Assembly (NCBI GenBank): GCA_949825065.1
Contig: OX463846.1
Coordinates: 15,100,205 to 15,164,204, forward strand
Source of the DNA: Odontocerum albicorne
Lineage: Eukaryota; Arthropoda; Insecta; Trichoptera; Odontoceridae
Direction: 5' to 3'
DNA: 64,000 nt
In this document: positions 1-11,189 of the stretch, piece by piece
Layout of the letters: every line of letters begins with the position of its first letter
Numbering within the stretch: position 1 is the first letter of the stretch
Program-made: the position numbers and the translations under genes
The notes under the pieces: model-generated
Told to the model about the DNA's origin: nothing
Seen by the model: only the letters and a program-made list of their open reading frames with translations
Databases searched by the model: none

Positions 1-245
1 AACAATTTTACATTAGAATTTTTATTTTTCCAAAGCTTGTCATATTTTCTTCATGTGCTATTAAGCAATACAAAGATAGCACTTTGTAAAATTCTGCCTA
101 ACGAAAGACTGCAGTAGATTAAACCTGTCGATCGTCTTGTAAGCTTAATCCCCTTACCATCGAAACTTACCGTATACTATAATCACGTCATGTTACCATA
201 TACTCTTGTCAAGATTGTGCGCTTGCTGAAGTGCAACAAAATAAA
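1..245 (+). repeat. SINE family S2, 3' part
   Basis: Resembles the 3' halves of the copies near 30.5 and 34.4 kb: a block reading GCAGTAGATTAAA, then a variable stretch, then an end near GAAGTGCAACAA. The tRNA-like head is absent, probably cut by the window edge. Similarity was judged by eye and is patchy. Confidence 0.35.
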
Positions 246-631
246 CTAATATACGAATATGCGTTTTCCATCCACAGGACGACTGACGATGAATAGTCGA
301 TCACGAGGAATATCCTATCATTTTCCTATCAAGAAAGACATATGTTATCTAAGATACAGGATGGCGCCATACTATTTATTGCAAAAAAAAATCATTCTTG
401 ATAAATTTCTGATAGGAGCACTAAACATGTGAACCATATTTTCAATTAAAATATAGATCCTAAACTTCAGCTTTTATACAACTCTTTGTACGAACAAACT
501 TTTGTACTTCTAGATCGATTTTTTAATCATTGTTTTTTTTTATTTTATTTATTATATTGACTATTATAAAAGCATTTTTGGCTTGGATTTGTTGACACTA
601 ATCATCCTAGTATGAGTAGAATGCCTATTTA
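246..631. other. Intergenic, nothing recognised
   Basis: AT-rich sequence with short T and A runs. No coding exon or repeat relationship that I can support. Confidence 0.4.
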
Positions 632-890
632 AAAAAAAAACAGAATCGCACATTTCCCTGACTAGGTAGGTAAAGAGGACAGAGCGCCAGACATTCCTAT
701 CACGACACACATCTTTTATCACTTCTAAATCCATACATCTTCTCATACAACTCCTATAATTTCTCTAACTTTTTACATTTCCTTCTTTCAAAATATCGTT
801 CATTTGATCCAAACATACTTTTCTTGGTTTCTCTATAACATGACTTTCACTCAAATTTGCACTGTATATTTGTTTTTATCAAACCTATAA
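632..890 (-). pseudogene. LINE reverse transcriptase, C-terminal fragment
   Basis: Read on the minus strand with frame changes, this gives the C-terminal tail of an insect endonuclease/reverse-transcriptase LINE. A 'KPRKVCLDQMNDILKEGNV'-like stretch is followed by 'CMRRCMDLE', 'CRDRNVWRSVL' and the terminal 'LVREM'. The same tail recurs near 16.4, 18.7, 21.2, 26.0, 28.2, 58.8 and 62.5 kb, so this is a dispersed 5'-truncated element. It has no RT palm and is broken by frameshifts, so it is dead. The LINE clade is not certain from such a short tail. Confidence 0.6.
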
Positions 891-2059
891 TTCATTTTTA
901 ATTTAAATAAAGAAAAACTTATTTCGTAGTTCAAGGTATTTTTCTTTGCTTTTTGACTTTATCATATATGTACTGAAAAACATTGTACCCTTAATAAAAG
1001 CAATATATGAAAAATGAGTTAAATACATTTTGCGATACATTGTCCATGCCTCGCAAACATGGTGTCTTTAAAAACATAACTAATTATGAGGGAAAAATAC
1101 ATTACAAAATATTCCCATTGGCGTCATTTCGCATGGTCAAAAGGTATTCTTCTCTGTTACCTTACAGCAAAAAAACTCACTCCAAAGAATTATGCAAAAA
1201 CGCTTTTAAAAATATCCATTTATAACCATAGCCGCAGAGAGGAAAACGATGGGAGTACTCTATAAAGTGTTGCGATTATACATTATGCGCAATAAAACCA
1301 CCCCAACACGCGAAATGGTAGTTTTTTAAAGGATTTTGGCATAGAACCGGTTCTTAACCTATAAAATAAATAACTTACATAAGCCAAGACATAAAATCTT
1401 GAAACCAGATAAAACTTAAGACGCGTTCATAAGAATCTCGTCTCGGATAACATAAGGCTGATTTACGAAATTAAATACTTGTATATATATTTTTTTGGAT
1501 ATTTTAATTTTCTTAGCTGTTCTGTTGCTGAATAAATAACATAAAAAGAAGAACCTTCACAATTTATCTCTTTTAGTAAAGACAAAGGAAATGATAAATG
1601 CAATAAAATAAAATATCTCTTATCAAATCTTCTATGAATTTCTAAGTATTTTTTATTCATTTCTCTTAACTAAGACCAAATTACTTCTTTATATATTTAT
1701 TCTGCATTTTTTATTCTTTTTGATCACGCCACCATTATCATCTCTTTTTTTCTGAAAATACTTTAAAATTACTTCTATGGGTGGACGATGACAAAGATAT
1801 GGAAAAACATAACTATCACTAAATTTATGATAGTTCACCTTATACAGGAATTGCTCTTCTCGATCTTCCTCTTTGGAGTGGAGTCGTGAACGATAAGAGT
1901 CCAAGAAAGAAGAAGAATACACGGTTTTGCGGTGTGGCGCTGGAAGTGAATACTTCAAATTCCTTAAATGGCTAGAAAAACTATCGCATCAATGTTACAA
2001 GACATTACAGTGAATTACAGACTCTCGTCTATTTATTTGTATGAAAATTATCCGCCAGT
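891..2059. other. Intergenic, nothing recognised
   Basis: No repeat or conserved coding pattern that I can support. Open frames of 60-90 codons here look like chance in AT-rich DNA: no family motif, and low-complexity composition. Confidence 0.4.
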
Positions 2060-2290
2060 TTTTCGGGTAAATTGCAAAGGAGACTTGAACAGTTTGGAGA
2101 GGTTGATCATCATAGGAAATTTGGAGGAGAGTAACGTAAGAGGGAGAACATCTACAAGATGGACCGACTAAGTAAAGGCTTCGACTGGTTCATCAGTAGT
2201 CGAAGTCCTACGGGCTGTGATGTGTCAGGAGAAATAAATGGGAAAAAATAGGTGCACAGTAGAAGCAAGAAGAATGGAATGTCACACCCC
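2060..2290 (+). pseudogene. LINE reverse transcriptase, C-terminal fragment
   Basis: Translates to 'LERLIIIGNLEESNVRGRTSTRWTD', the end pattern of insect LINE polyproteins (usually LERLII.GK.EG.R.RGR.P.RW.D). Degenerate continuations follow and there is a stop directly after the motif. 5'-truncated and inactive. The same motif type is seen at 37.6 kb and 52.7 kb. Confidence 0.6.
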
Positions 2291-3770
2291 TTAAGGACCA
2301 GAATACCATTACAAGAAAAAATATAGGGAGCTATAGAAACAAAGTATAATAAACAAGGAAAAAAATTGTATAATGGTACAGGGGACACAGTTGTAATATT
2401 TGGTTGAACCAAAATCCTTTTATCTTAATTTAAACAGGCTTTAAGTAGAATTACTGTAGATTTTTTCGATATTACTTGAAATACTACAATAAATATTGAA
2501 AAAAGAATATTTAATTAATTTTGAATATTGTAATGTTTAAAATTAGATTTTGTAATTAAATTTATCTCAGTTGAAAACATGAAATAACTACGTTGACATT
2601 CATTAAATATTTGAAACAGGCGTCAACAAAGCATAAATGATTTATTCTAATTTGTTTTATTGTGCCGTGCGTCATCAAATTATATTAGTTATAATAAATA
2701 ATATTTATGCAAACCATTGTTTTATTAATAGGCGCACCATATTTACATGACATTATTTTCTGTACCTATTTTATGCCAAAACATTTCTTGCCAACAATAT
2801 TGACGACCAGGACAATCGTTTCTGAGCTGAAATTTTTATCTTGAAACAGGATTTTCAGCTCCTTATTTTATAGTCTACGTAGATATTACGAAACCATAAA
2901 CCATGGTGCAAAAATACCAATGACCAGATCAATAATTTTTTGAGCTGAAATCTTTCTCTAAAACACAAATAAGAGCTCTTTAACTCCCTATTTCGTATTC
3001 GAGTCCCTGAAATAACTAAACCAAGAAGAACGAGTTTTCCTCATCTATACACTCTTTGATAGTAAGCAGAAGAGTCAATTTCTCACCACGCAAAACATAT
3101 ACTTAATGTGATACCAAGCAAATTTTAATACAAGCAACCCAATTTTAGTAGATTTTTAAAATTAAATCATTGGTTCCATTATATTTTTATTCTTAAGCAT
3201 ATAATGTCGAAAATTTATTCAATCAGACCGATTTTAAAATTGGTTTCCAAATTCCTTTTACCTAAATGAGATACATTATTTAAGACTTGAACATTTTTGA
3301 ACATCTATTTAGCTTATCTCAACTCAAAATTCATAATTTTGTATGTATATGAAAGCAAAATTGAAAAATATATCACAAGGTTTAAGTATTTTGAATTCAC
3401 GTATAAATCCGTATCATTGAAATCTGAAAATAACCTATCAATGAAGAAAATATCGTTGTATACTGTCGTGTCGAAAAAAACCCTTTTTCTAAAGCTGTTA
3501 AGCATAACCTAACTAAATTTGAATCTCTTGAGAACAGGATAATATGTTAGGTGAGATACAAAGTCATTAATTAAAGTAGGATTGTGTTGTATGTAATATT
3601 TTCTGCGTCACTTCACAATATCATATTTGTAATATATACATATGCACGTGCCGGCGGAGTAGGGCGCATACGCGGAGTTGACTACTATGTCATCAGCTGA
3701 TACAAAGGGTGAACCAATGGTACTTAGTTGCCAAAGCTCAACTGAATGCACGTCATCCGTTATTTACTTA
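2291..3770. other. Intergenic; weak local duplication
   Basis: Mostly featureless. Two blocks about 120 bp apart (2810-2880 and 2930-2995) share 'gagctgaaat' followed by a T-rich stretch and a second 'agctc', suggesting an old local duplication. A further weak match lies near 7650. Confidence 0.3.
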
Positions 3771-3772
3771 CT

Positions 3773-3810
3773 TTGTATAAAAGCGAGTCTCAAATAGAAA
3801 TTCAGGAACT
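3773..3810 (+). promoter_or_regulatory. TATA-type core promoter candidate
   Basis: A GTATAAAAG box sits at about 3775-3783, and a TTCAGGA initiator-like site lies about 25-30 bp downstream. It precedes the short reading frame at 3871. Spacing fits an arthropod TATA promoter, but TATAAA is common by chance in this AT-rich DNA. Confidence 0.25.
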
Positions 3811-3870
3811 TGCATAAAAAAGTCTTCTCAGTGATTCAATCGGATGTAGGAGAGTAAGTAGGTCAAAATT

Positions 3871-4026
3871 ATGGTGAAACGAAAGGTTGGAGACACAATG
3901 TTGTGCTCTGATGAAAACGATCTGCAGAAGAAATGCAGCAGACAAAAAGTGGTGAGAGATATTGCAGAGTGCCAAGACCCATCAGTTTTTACGCCGATAA
4001 TTAAGTCCAAAATCAGATCGTTTTAA
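3871..4026 (+). CDS. Possible small protein, 51 residues, unknown
   Basis: Open frame of 51 codons beginning MVKRKVGDTM and ending KSKIRSF. It is basic, with three cysteines (residues 12, 22 and 34), and has no signal peptide or membrane segment. A TATA-like box lies about 90 bp upstream and an AATAAA about 180 bp downstream (about 4203-4208). Codon use is less AT-biased than the surroundings, which is the main reason to list it. A GTAAGTA at about 3853 could be a 5' splice site in a leader. I recognise no family. It could equally be a transposon exon or chance. Confidence 0.2.
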   Translation: MVKRKVGDTMLCSDENDLQKKCSRQKVVRDIAECQDPSVFTPIIKSKIRSF

Positions 4027-4210
4027 GAATAGTTTTCAACATACTGCAATTGTTGAAGAAAAAAAGCAAGAGAGTTTAATAAGAAAATATAAGTTCAAAA
4101 GTTGGAAAGTGTGGTTACCTTATCAATTGGCAAACAACATACGTTATGGTTTATGAAGTAATTACAAAGTTCATAAAATATAGTGCAATACTGTTTCGCC
4201 CAATAAAGCA

Positions 4211-5661
4211 ATGACACAATCAGTTGAAAACACCCTGTTATACATGCATACTTCTATTGGGAAGCAATAGGGGTGAAAACCAACCCTCCAGGCAAATTTC
4301 ATAAGTGCATGCAATCCACTGGTGCTGTAAGCAATAATCCATATTTTCCCATAAAAAGGGAGTTATTTCTTCAAGAAGTTGATATACGAGTATACGTAGA
4401 GGAACAAAAATAAACGTGTGAAATGAAAACATGTTTTATATAACATGAAGAAGTTTATGAGAATAAAAGAGCTGCCATATTTTTTTGTTTGTTTTTTTAA
4501 TGTTCTTCAATTGTTTTGTGTACACGTAAAATTTATTGGATACAATTTAAAAATTACTACCTGAATATCTATTATATAAAGCCAAATGTCACGTAAAGCC
4601 GAAAATGAAATAAAATATACTGTGACGGTGAAGTGGAAATGAAACAAAACATGTGTATCTATATATTCGTACATATATGTGGAGAAGCATCTTTCTAATT
4701 ATCAAATACATTATGCTGTTAAAATAAACAGACTTATTAAACAAATTTAAATTTATTTGCTGTCATTGATGAAATTGACCATTGCAATTACAATTAACTT
4801 TTTTAATAATGTGGCGGGATGCCTATTGATGGGGCGGGTTGGCATTTTGAAGATTATTTTTTTTCGAGTTGGGTTGTTGAGCTTTGTTTTATAAATGAGC
4901 CGCCTGCGTCTTCTCATTATCTCTCCGTAATGAGAAAAATAAACGAACGTGGTAATAAGGATAATATTTCCGTGCCATAAATTGTTATTAATAAAATAAT
5001 AATAACGATTAACAGTTCAAGGATAGACTATGGATAAAGTTGATGTAAATCTACCTACATCAATATTAAGCCATGTGCAACTTCCCAAGGTTGAATATTT
5101 GTTTGTTTAGTTAAATATTTTTTTATTACAATTTATGGCATAAAAATATAATCCTTATTGTCAGATTTGTACATTTCTCCCCAATGCGGGGTTTACTTCT
5201 TTCTGTAGAAAGGCGAAGAGCCCTCTCGGCGGAAAAACAACCTCCCAGCTACAACTTCAAAAAGTAATTTCCTTCATACCAGATGACTTCTCTCTGCTTT
5301 TACAATAAAACCTTCCAGAGAAAAGACATAGACAGTGCTTCTATAAAAATAAAAATCAACCACCCTACACGACAAAAAGGGTCTTCAAAGCTTCATTGAA
5401 AAAATAATTCTATCCCATCGATACGCACCCTGTCACTCAAGTTCAATATTAGGCATAGGTGGATTGTCAATTAGAAAAATCTATACGCTACTTTCCCAGG
5501 AGTCCGAAGAAGAACTGAACTAAAAATTAAACTTAATCCTGAACCCAATTAAATAAAATTATTGAAATAATAATTTTTTGTTTTCACCAAAAAATGTTGC
5601 ATATAAATAAATATGCTATATTTAAATATTTTTATTTCAAATTGAGTAAACCAAGTACTAC
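4211..5661. other. Intergenic, nothing firm
   Basis: AT-rich sequence with a slightly more complex patch at 5180-5470. No motif in that patch identifies it; it may be an old transposon. No tandem repeats seen. Confidence 0.3.
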
Positions 5662-5664
5662 TTA

Positions 5665-6072
5665 CGCAATTGCCACACTGCACGCTTCGCGCCACGTTGC
5701 ATGACGATTAGTCACCGAGTGAATCTCCTAGCAAACAGACGTGTTGGTTAATTTTATTGTGTCATCGTGATTTTACAAGATGGCGGAAGTTTTAATAACA
5801 GCTGTGTATAAAAGGGAGCCTTTGTGGAACCCATCAAGCAAATTATACAAAAATGTACCTGTAATAAAATCACTTTGGAATGAAGTTGCATAGGAAGTAA
5901 ATAAAGATGGTTAGTTGTAATGAAATTGGTTAGTTTTGAGAATGGCATCGTGTGTTGACTCAACCGCTCCCAGCGCATCACTTTGGTGTGGCCAAGGATG
6001 AAGTCACCTAGTATATGACTCACGTAAAACCTAACTTAGCACCTAACGAAGCACTTTGGTGTGGCTTCGGCC
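5665..6072 (+). mobile_element. Harbinger-like non-autonomous DNA transposon
   Basis: A 408-bp segment bounded on both sides by TTA (5662-5664 and 6073-6075), the target duplication typical of PIF/Harbinger elements. The two ends are imperfect inverted repeats: the left reads GCCACAC...GCTTCG and the right, reverse-complemented, reads GCCACAC...GTGCTTCG. Inside is the start of a MADF-type protein (see 5780). Harbinger elements usually encode a DNA-binding partner protein (Myb/MADF-like) beside the transposase. No transposase remains here, so it would depend on a relative elsewhere. Family assignment is inference from TSD plus cargo. Confidence 0.5.
5780..5893 (+). pseudogene. Truncated MADF-domain protein (start exon only)
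   Basis: ATG opens a 37-codon frame. Its residues 5-25 match the first helices of MADF/Adf-1-type DNA-binding domains: 'LITAV' then 'LWNPSSKLYKN', then a Lys/Trp position in 'SLWNEVA' where the family usually has '..AWKEIA'. A TAG interrupts the frame exactly where the domain continues (next codons E-V-N-K-D). MADF proteins bind DNA and occur both as host transcription factors and as the accessory protein of PIF/Harbinger transposons. Its position inside a TTA-flanked element favours the latter. The remaining two-thirds of the domain is missing. Confidence 0.45.
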
Positions 6073-6294
6073 TTAGTAAACCATTCATCAAGTACACTGG
6101 CGTATACTCCTTCATATATAGGAGTTCATGGCCATTATTTAAGAAGAGAAGTCATGATGATTAAGCATTTCGTTTTTTTTTTTTTTCATATTTCTATTTT
6201 ATTAGAAATCATACCCAAAATTTAAAATAAATGTTTCCAAAACTAAAAAACGCTTTTTCATTTACTACTCTTCATTTTTCATGTCATCGTTTAC

Positions 6295-6420
6295 TGTTCA
6301 TGTTATTAGGTTCTGGAACAAGCTACCAGCTAATATAAAACTCGTAATATTGTTTACGTGTTTCAAAAAGCTAATTTAAAAAAACATTAGGTACATCTTC
6401 CTTCAGTGACAAAAAACATT
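6295..6420 (+). pseudogene. LINE polyprotein C-terminus, degenerate
   Basis: Frame reads 'VIRFWNKLPANIKL...CFKKLI', matching the common 'RFWN.LP..I....S...FKK.L' ending of jockey/CR1-type LINE reverse transcriptases. Only the last 35-40 residues are visible. A closely related tail is on the minus strand at 50.7 kb. Confidence 0.5.
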
Positions 6421-6598
6421 TTTCTTGATTTTCCACCATCCTTTCCTTCCCCTGGCCATCGATAACTTTGCTAAATTGATTTTTTAGACTTTTGTAATTT
6501 TGAAAACGCATGTTTTTTTCTACATAAAAAAATGTAAATCCTTAACCTGTAAACTGAAACGTATACTGTGCAATATAACATAAAATAAAAAAAGTGTG

Positions 6599-6745
6599 TT
6601 TCGCTATTATATGCTAAAAATAAGTAGAACCTGCAGTAGAGTGGACGGTGCCTTGACAGAGTGTTTAAATATTACAAAAGAGGTGAATCAAGGATGTGTA
6701 ATGTCACCATTGTCATTCAATATTTATATCAACTTGCGTGTTAAG
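6599..6745 (+). pseudogene. LINE reverse transcriptase, palm fragment
   Basis: Frame contains 'VNQGCVMSPLSFNIYIN', the conserved RT block (V.QGC..SP.LFN.Y) upstream of the catalytic YADD. It is preceded by a 'SRVDGALTECLNITKE' segment typical of insect endonuclease/RT LINEs. Reading continuity is lost just after it in an A-rich stretch. Fragment only. Confidence 0.6.
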
Positions 6746-6904
6746 GAACCAAAAGGTCATTTTTTGAAAAAAAAAAATAAACAAAGGAAAGAAAAGGTGA
6801 AGACAAAATAGAAAATGCCGCACCTCTGTTTTTTGTTCCTGTTTTTTTTTAAGGGGCTTCCGATCTGATTTTTATTTAAGTCCTCTACATATATGTTATA
6901 TTTC

Positions 6905-7160
6905 TTATAAATTAGAAGAGATTGTCATGTGCCAATAAATCCGTCAGATTGTAATATATACAGCGAAAGTGTAATTAATACCTGTTCACGCCGCAGCGTG
7001 ACGCAAAATTACTATTCCGCTCGTGGGCTGCTCTGTCGTCGCTCCCGGCCCTGTCGCGCGCGGGCCGCTCTATTATCGCCGCCGGCCCTGTCGCGCGATC
7101 AAATATTGTTCTCACCTATCCTAAATTATAGTATTGTCGCAGTATAACGTTTTTAGTTTA
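6905..7160 (+). repeat. SINE body piece plus GC-rich patch
   Basis: 6905-6955 matches the SINE S1 body in the plus orientation (GAAGAGATT..CATGTG.CAATAA..). From about 7000 to 7100 there is a strikingly GC-rich stretch with two related halves, each containing CGGCCCTGTCGCGCG. The patch is unlike the rest of the window. I cannot assign it to a family. Confidence 0.35.
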
Positions 7161-7194
7161 ACCAAAAATGTTTGTAAAACGTGTGTAAATTTCA

Positions 7195-7960
7195 CGAAGT
7201 ACAAAATCAGCGAACGCCCTAGGTTCGATTCCTAGCGGATTTAATTCTGGGTTGGATTTACTCTAAGATCAAATTATCATGTGTATATGACAAATAATTA
7301 TTATTGCTATACGTATTGAGTTATCAAATATGTAAATATTAATTTATTACACTATATGGCGGGGTCGTTTTCCATCTTCATGAATGATTTATTTTTACTC
7401 TTGTGTTATATTTACTCAATAAATACAATATGACAGGAAAATATCGTTTTAGCTCATTTTAACACAATCGATATCCATCTGCAACAATGTATGTAAGTAA
7501 AATAATTGTGTATCTGAGGGAAAATAGAGGAATTATAAGTACGAGTATACCATACATTTGAAAACATACATGATACACACATTTTTTCAATTGTTGACTA
7601 ATTGTATATACTTTTGGACCAAGACATGCAAATAACTGAAATGGGCCTAAGAGCTGAAATTTTTGCTTTAAAATGCATTTTAAGAACATTTTTCTTTCAC
7701 GAATGAGTCTTCAACATATCCGAATTGATGATTTGGACATATTGAAGACCGTGACCCGAAGAAAACAATTCCCCAGTAATCGAACCACATGGGTTTAGAA
7801 CCACTGATATATGCATGAAACTCACTGTTTGTCATTGCACGTATTGGTAACACTATCGCATGTGAAGAGATAATGTTCGCACACGTACATATGGTAAAAT
7901 TGTTACCTGATGAATTTAATACTAGACTGAGAACTTTAAAGAAATTTTTTTTTTGGTGCC
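7195..7960. other. Intergenic with tRNA-like B-box
   Basis: GGTTCGATTCC near 7213 is a perfect Pol III B-box consensus, but no A-box or cloverleaf can be built around it, so it is probably a SINE remnant. The rest is unremarkable. Confidence 0.3.
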
Positions 7961-7965
7961 ATTGG

Positions 7966-8025
7966 GAATAGAACCCGAATCCCCGGGCAGAAGACAAGCG
8001 TCTTGCCAATTAGAACATAGAGGTC
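7966..8025 (-). repeat. SINE family S1, tRNA-like head
   Basis: On the minus strand the sequence starts GACCTC and contains a tRNA A-box-like region, AAGACGCTTGTCTTC, and a degenerate B-box (GGGTTCTATTCCC). The same head, usually followed by a body ending CAATAAGCTCGCCAGGTTGT, recurs through the window. The acceptor stem does not close, so it is not a functional tRNA. Confidence 0.5.
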
Positions 8026-9337
8026 ATTTAAGAACTGAAGAGGCGTAACACAATTTCTAATGAAAGAGGTTTGAGAATGAATACATCAAAGACAACATTT
8101 ATGATTATCTGTGAAAGGAAAGTACGGACAAGGAAACTTCTTGATATATGTAAAAAATGAAAGTGTTAAGCAAATTCAGTGATATATCATACATATCAGG
8201 AATGTTGGTTGAATGACTAATGGGACCATTCTTAACATATCAAAGTGAGAGTAGAGACGACACAGAGGTGCCTCTTTAAAATGCGTGATCTCCTCTGCTA
8301 CAAGTATTTCAATCTCGACTGCCTTATCAATCTTATTTTGCATTGCTACACATTCTACGTATTTCTCCGTAGTGTTGTGGCATGGACATTCACTCAGACT
8401 ACCACAAAGAAACTAGAAGCTTTTAAAATATAGTGCTATCGAAGACAATTGAGAGTATCATAAGTTGGTATTGTCTGGAATGATATCTTAAAACAGATTA
8501 ATAAATATAGATCATAGATGGCGAATTATTAAAGTGGTTTTTAGCCCGATAATTCAATAACATGGTTTGAAGCGTATTGGAAATACTATCTTATATGAAC
8601 ACACCACAATACTCGTACAGTTTAGTACGAGTAATTGTACAAGATGAACTCTTAAACTAGTATGCGACCCTTTTTTAAACCTTTTTTTTTGGTAACATCG
8701 AGAATCGAGCCTGAAACTACAAGTGGAAGCAAAACTGGGACAAGGGGGTCGTACTTTTATGTTATGTAGCCTTTTGTTAATAACAATGTGATGAAAGACA
8801 GGTTTTTGTTACGTGGGTCCTGTTCTGATTCCTTAAATTATAGAATATTCTCGTAGCTTATTTTAGAAAGCTACATACATGTTTTAAAGTAAGAAAAATC
8901 GGAAATGTTACAAACAGAAAGGAAATAATTCAGTGTGATGATACATAATATTAAAATCTGGGTCACTTCGCTCGCGGAGAAAAATGCATAATGGCTTGCA
9001 ATATTTTACGTTTTATTGCCAAAGTGCGTCAGCATGTAGGCAATTGCAAAAGATAACAGGGTTTTTGTGTCACAATATGTACATATTAATGTAGGTTTAT
9101 ATAGATGCAACAACAATTGGTGAAATTTTTAGAGATAAACATATTTATACTGTGGTCAAAATAAAATACGAGTACAAGTTTTGACAGAATACATTTTAAA
9201 ACATTGAAAAAATCTTTGTAATAAAAATTAATAAACATCTATATTGAAACTTTCTAGAGAAAGCTTTCTAACTAGTATTTTATGAATTTCACAAGAGAAT
9301 AATCAGATTTTTAACAATACGTTTAAAAAAAATATCC
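8026..9337. other. Intergenic; degenerate S1 SINE head at about 8690-8752
   Basis: 8690-8752 has the spacing and some words of the S1 SINE head (GAATCGAGCC near the B-box position) but is badly eroded. No gene recognised in the remainder. Confidence 0.3.
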
Positions 9338-9393
9338 TGGCGAGTTTATTGCCATGTGGTAATCTCTACCAACCAACCAGATATATTTTAAAG
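9338..9393 (-). repeat. SINE family S1, body fragment
   Basis: Contains the S1 body words GCGAGTTTATTGCCATGTGG and AATCTCTACCAACCAACCAG on the plus strand, so the element points to the minus strand. No head remains. The tandem array at 9391 starts exactly at its edge. Confidence 0.5.
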
Positions 9394-9775
9394 ATAAATA
9401 AGGGTTAGTGTAAATGTTTATTTATATATAAGATAATTGAGGGTTAGTATAAATGTTTATTTACATTTATTACATTTAAGATGTAGAAGGGTTAGTGTAA
9501 ATGTTTATTTACATTTAAGATAAATAAGGGTCAGTGTAAATGTTTATTTATATTTAACTACATTTAAGATAAATAAGGGTTAGTGTAAATGTTTATTTAC
9601 ATTTTATTACATTTAAAATAAATAAGGGTCAGTGTAAATATTATTTATATTTAACTACATTTAAGATAAATAAGGGTTAGTGTAAATGTTTATTTATATT
9701 TTATTACGTTTAAGATAAATAAAGGTAAGTGTAAATGTTTATTTACATTTAAGATAAATAAGGGTTAGTGTAAAT
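9391..9775. repeat. Tandem minisatellite, GATAAATAAGGGTTAGTG unit
   Basis: About eight to nine imperfect units of roughly 40-60 bp. Each has GATAAATAAGGGTTAGTG followed by TAAATGTTTATTTACATTTA or a longer variant. The second word is itself a near-palindrome, so each unit can fold. GGGTTAG resembles a telomeric word but is spaced, not tandem. Confidence 0.75.
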
Positions 9776-9785
9776 ACGAGGTAAG

Positions 9786-11120
9786 TGACAAAAAACTTTT
9801 TGGAAGTAAATGCTCTCATACTTGGATTACTTTGGAATATTATATAATTAAAAATGGCTTTAATAAGTGGACATGTATCCATATGAACCTAATGTGGTCG
9901 ACTAATCAAAATTTGACACAAAAATACTTTGAAATGTAACAATTGTAAGTATATTTTCCTGTTTCATCATCCGAAGAAAATTATATTCTACTGTCAACCT
10001 CAACCAATAATTGACTGATTCATGTCTCCTAGCCACCAAATAAAAAAAAATTATCACCATCTACACCAAATTATACCATTAGCTTCTACTTCCAACGATT
10101 GTTTCTAGCAACAACCCAAAAATAATAAGAATGCAATAAGAGAACTAGAAAGCAGCTGAAGTAATAACTAAAAGATATTCAGATCACACGTTGTTTTGAA
10201 AACAAAATGACAAATTTACAGGATAATTAAAAGGTAACATAAAATGAATAATAGTTTCTCAGATTAATAGAATTATTCTCTACGTGATCCTAATAGTGGA
10301 AATGATTGTATTGTCGAGATACTGATGATTCAATGTATAATAATTTTTCAGAGAATCAAGGAAATGAGGATAATTTTCAACAAGTTTTTCAAACTGTCAC
10401 AGTGAAAGAAGGATGTTATGTTTTACTTGTAGTTAAATTTGCAACTAAAAAAATAAATATAACATTTTTAAAGTTATGAAAATGACGGAAGAAGAATTAA
10501 AAACAGACTTCTTAAGAAACTTTCCAGGAGGCACGTTTTTTTACGTCGTGTACATGACATGTCAACTATAACATACGAGTACATGAATAGGACACAAAAA
10601 AATATTCCCTAGACCAAAGGTAAAACGCTGTGAGAAGTTAATGTTTAAAAGGTTGTATTTTTTTTATTTTTCGACACATTTATAACAAATAATTGGTTTA
10701 TATTTTTCTTACACTTATCGGATAAAACTATTCAAAGATACATACATATTTTGATAGTTAGTAAACACTTTCCTCAAGCATATATCATAGATAAGTATTA
10801 ATTAATGCCACTATTCGATTGAATCAAAAGTGTATATTAAAATTACTACTTGTTTATATAAAACCCATGTTTCATGTAAAGTAGCTCATTTATGTACGTA
10901 AAAATGCATGGACTTCAAATAATACATAGGGTTACAATACATGATAGAATACTATTTAATATCTGTCACTAATCCTCATCAACATGATAAGTTATAAGTC
11001 AGAATTGTAATGTTAATGAAAAAAAAATTATCACCGAGATATTGAAGATTGGAGACAGATTAGTACAACTTGTTAAAAAAATGTTCTCACGTCATTTTTA
11101 ATTAACAATATGTTCATTTT
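9786..11120. other. Intergenic, nothing recognised
   Basis: AT-rich, with no motif-bearing frame and no repeat relation that I can support. Confidence 0.4.
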
Positions 11121-11121
11121 A

Positions 11122-11187
11122 ATGGGAATCGAACCCGTTACCTCCGGACTGAGAGACAAACGTCTTATCAACTAGGCCACGGAGGTC
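11122..11187 (-). repeat. SINE family S1, well-preserved tRNA-like head
   Basis: Best-preserved head of this family. Minus strand: GACCTCCGTGGCCTAGTTGA (A-box region), then AAGACGTTTGTCTCTCAGTC, then a perfect B-box GGGTTCGATTCCC. The 5' half resembles an ordinary tRNA, but the 3' acceptor strand is replaced by AT-rich sequence, as expected for a tRNA-derived SINE. Confidence 0.6.
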
Positions 11188-11189
11188 GT

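Noticed and set aside
9391..9775. Interstitial telomere repeat (GGGTTAG)
   Set aside because: The word is spaced by 30-50 bp of other sequence and is not tandem TTAGG or TTAGGG.
11122..11187. Functional tRNA gene on the minus strand
   Set aside because: A and B boxes are good, but the 3' acceptor strand and terminator do not fit and the same head recurs with a common non-tRNA body, so it is a SINE. Same decision for 16930-17036, 30317, 34189 and 50219.
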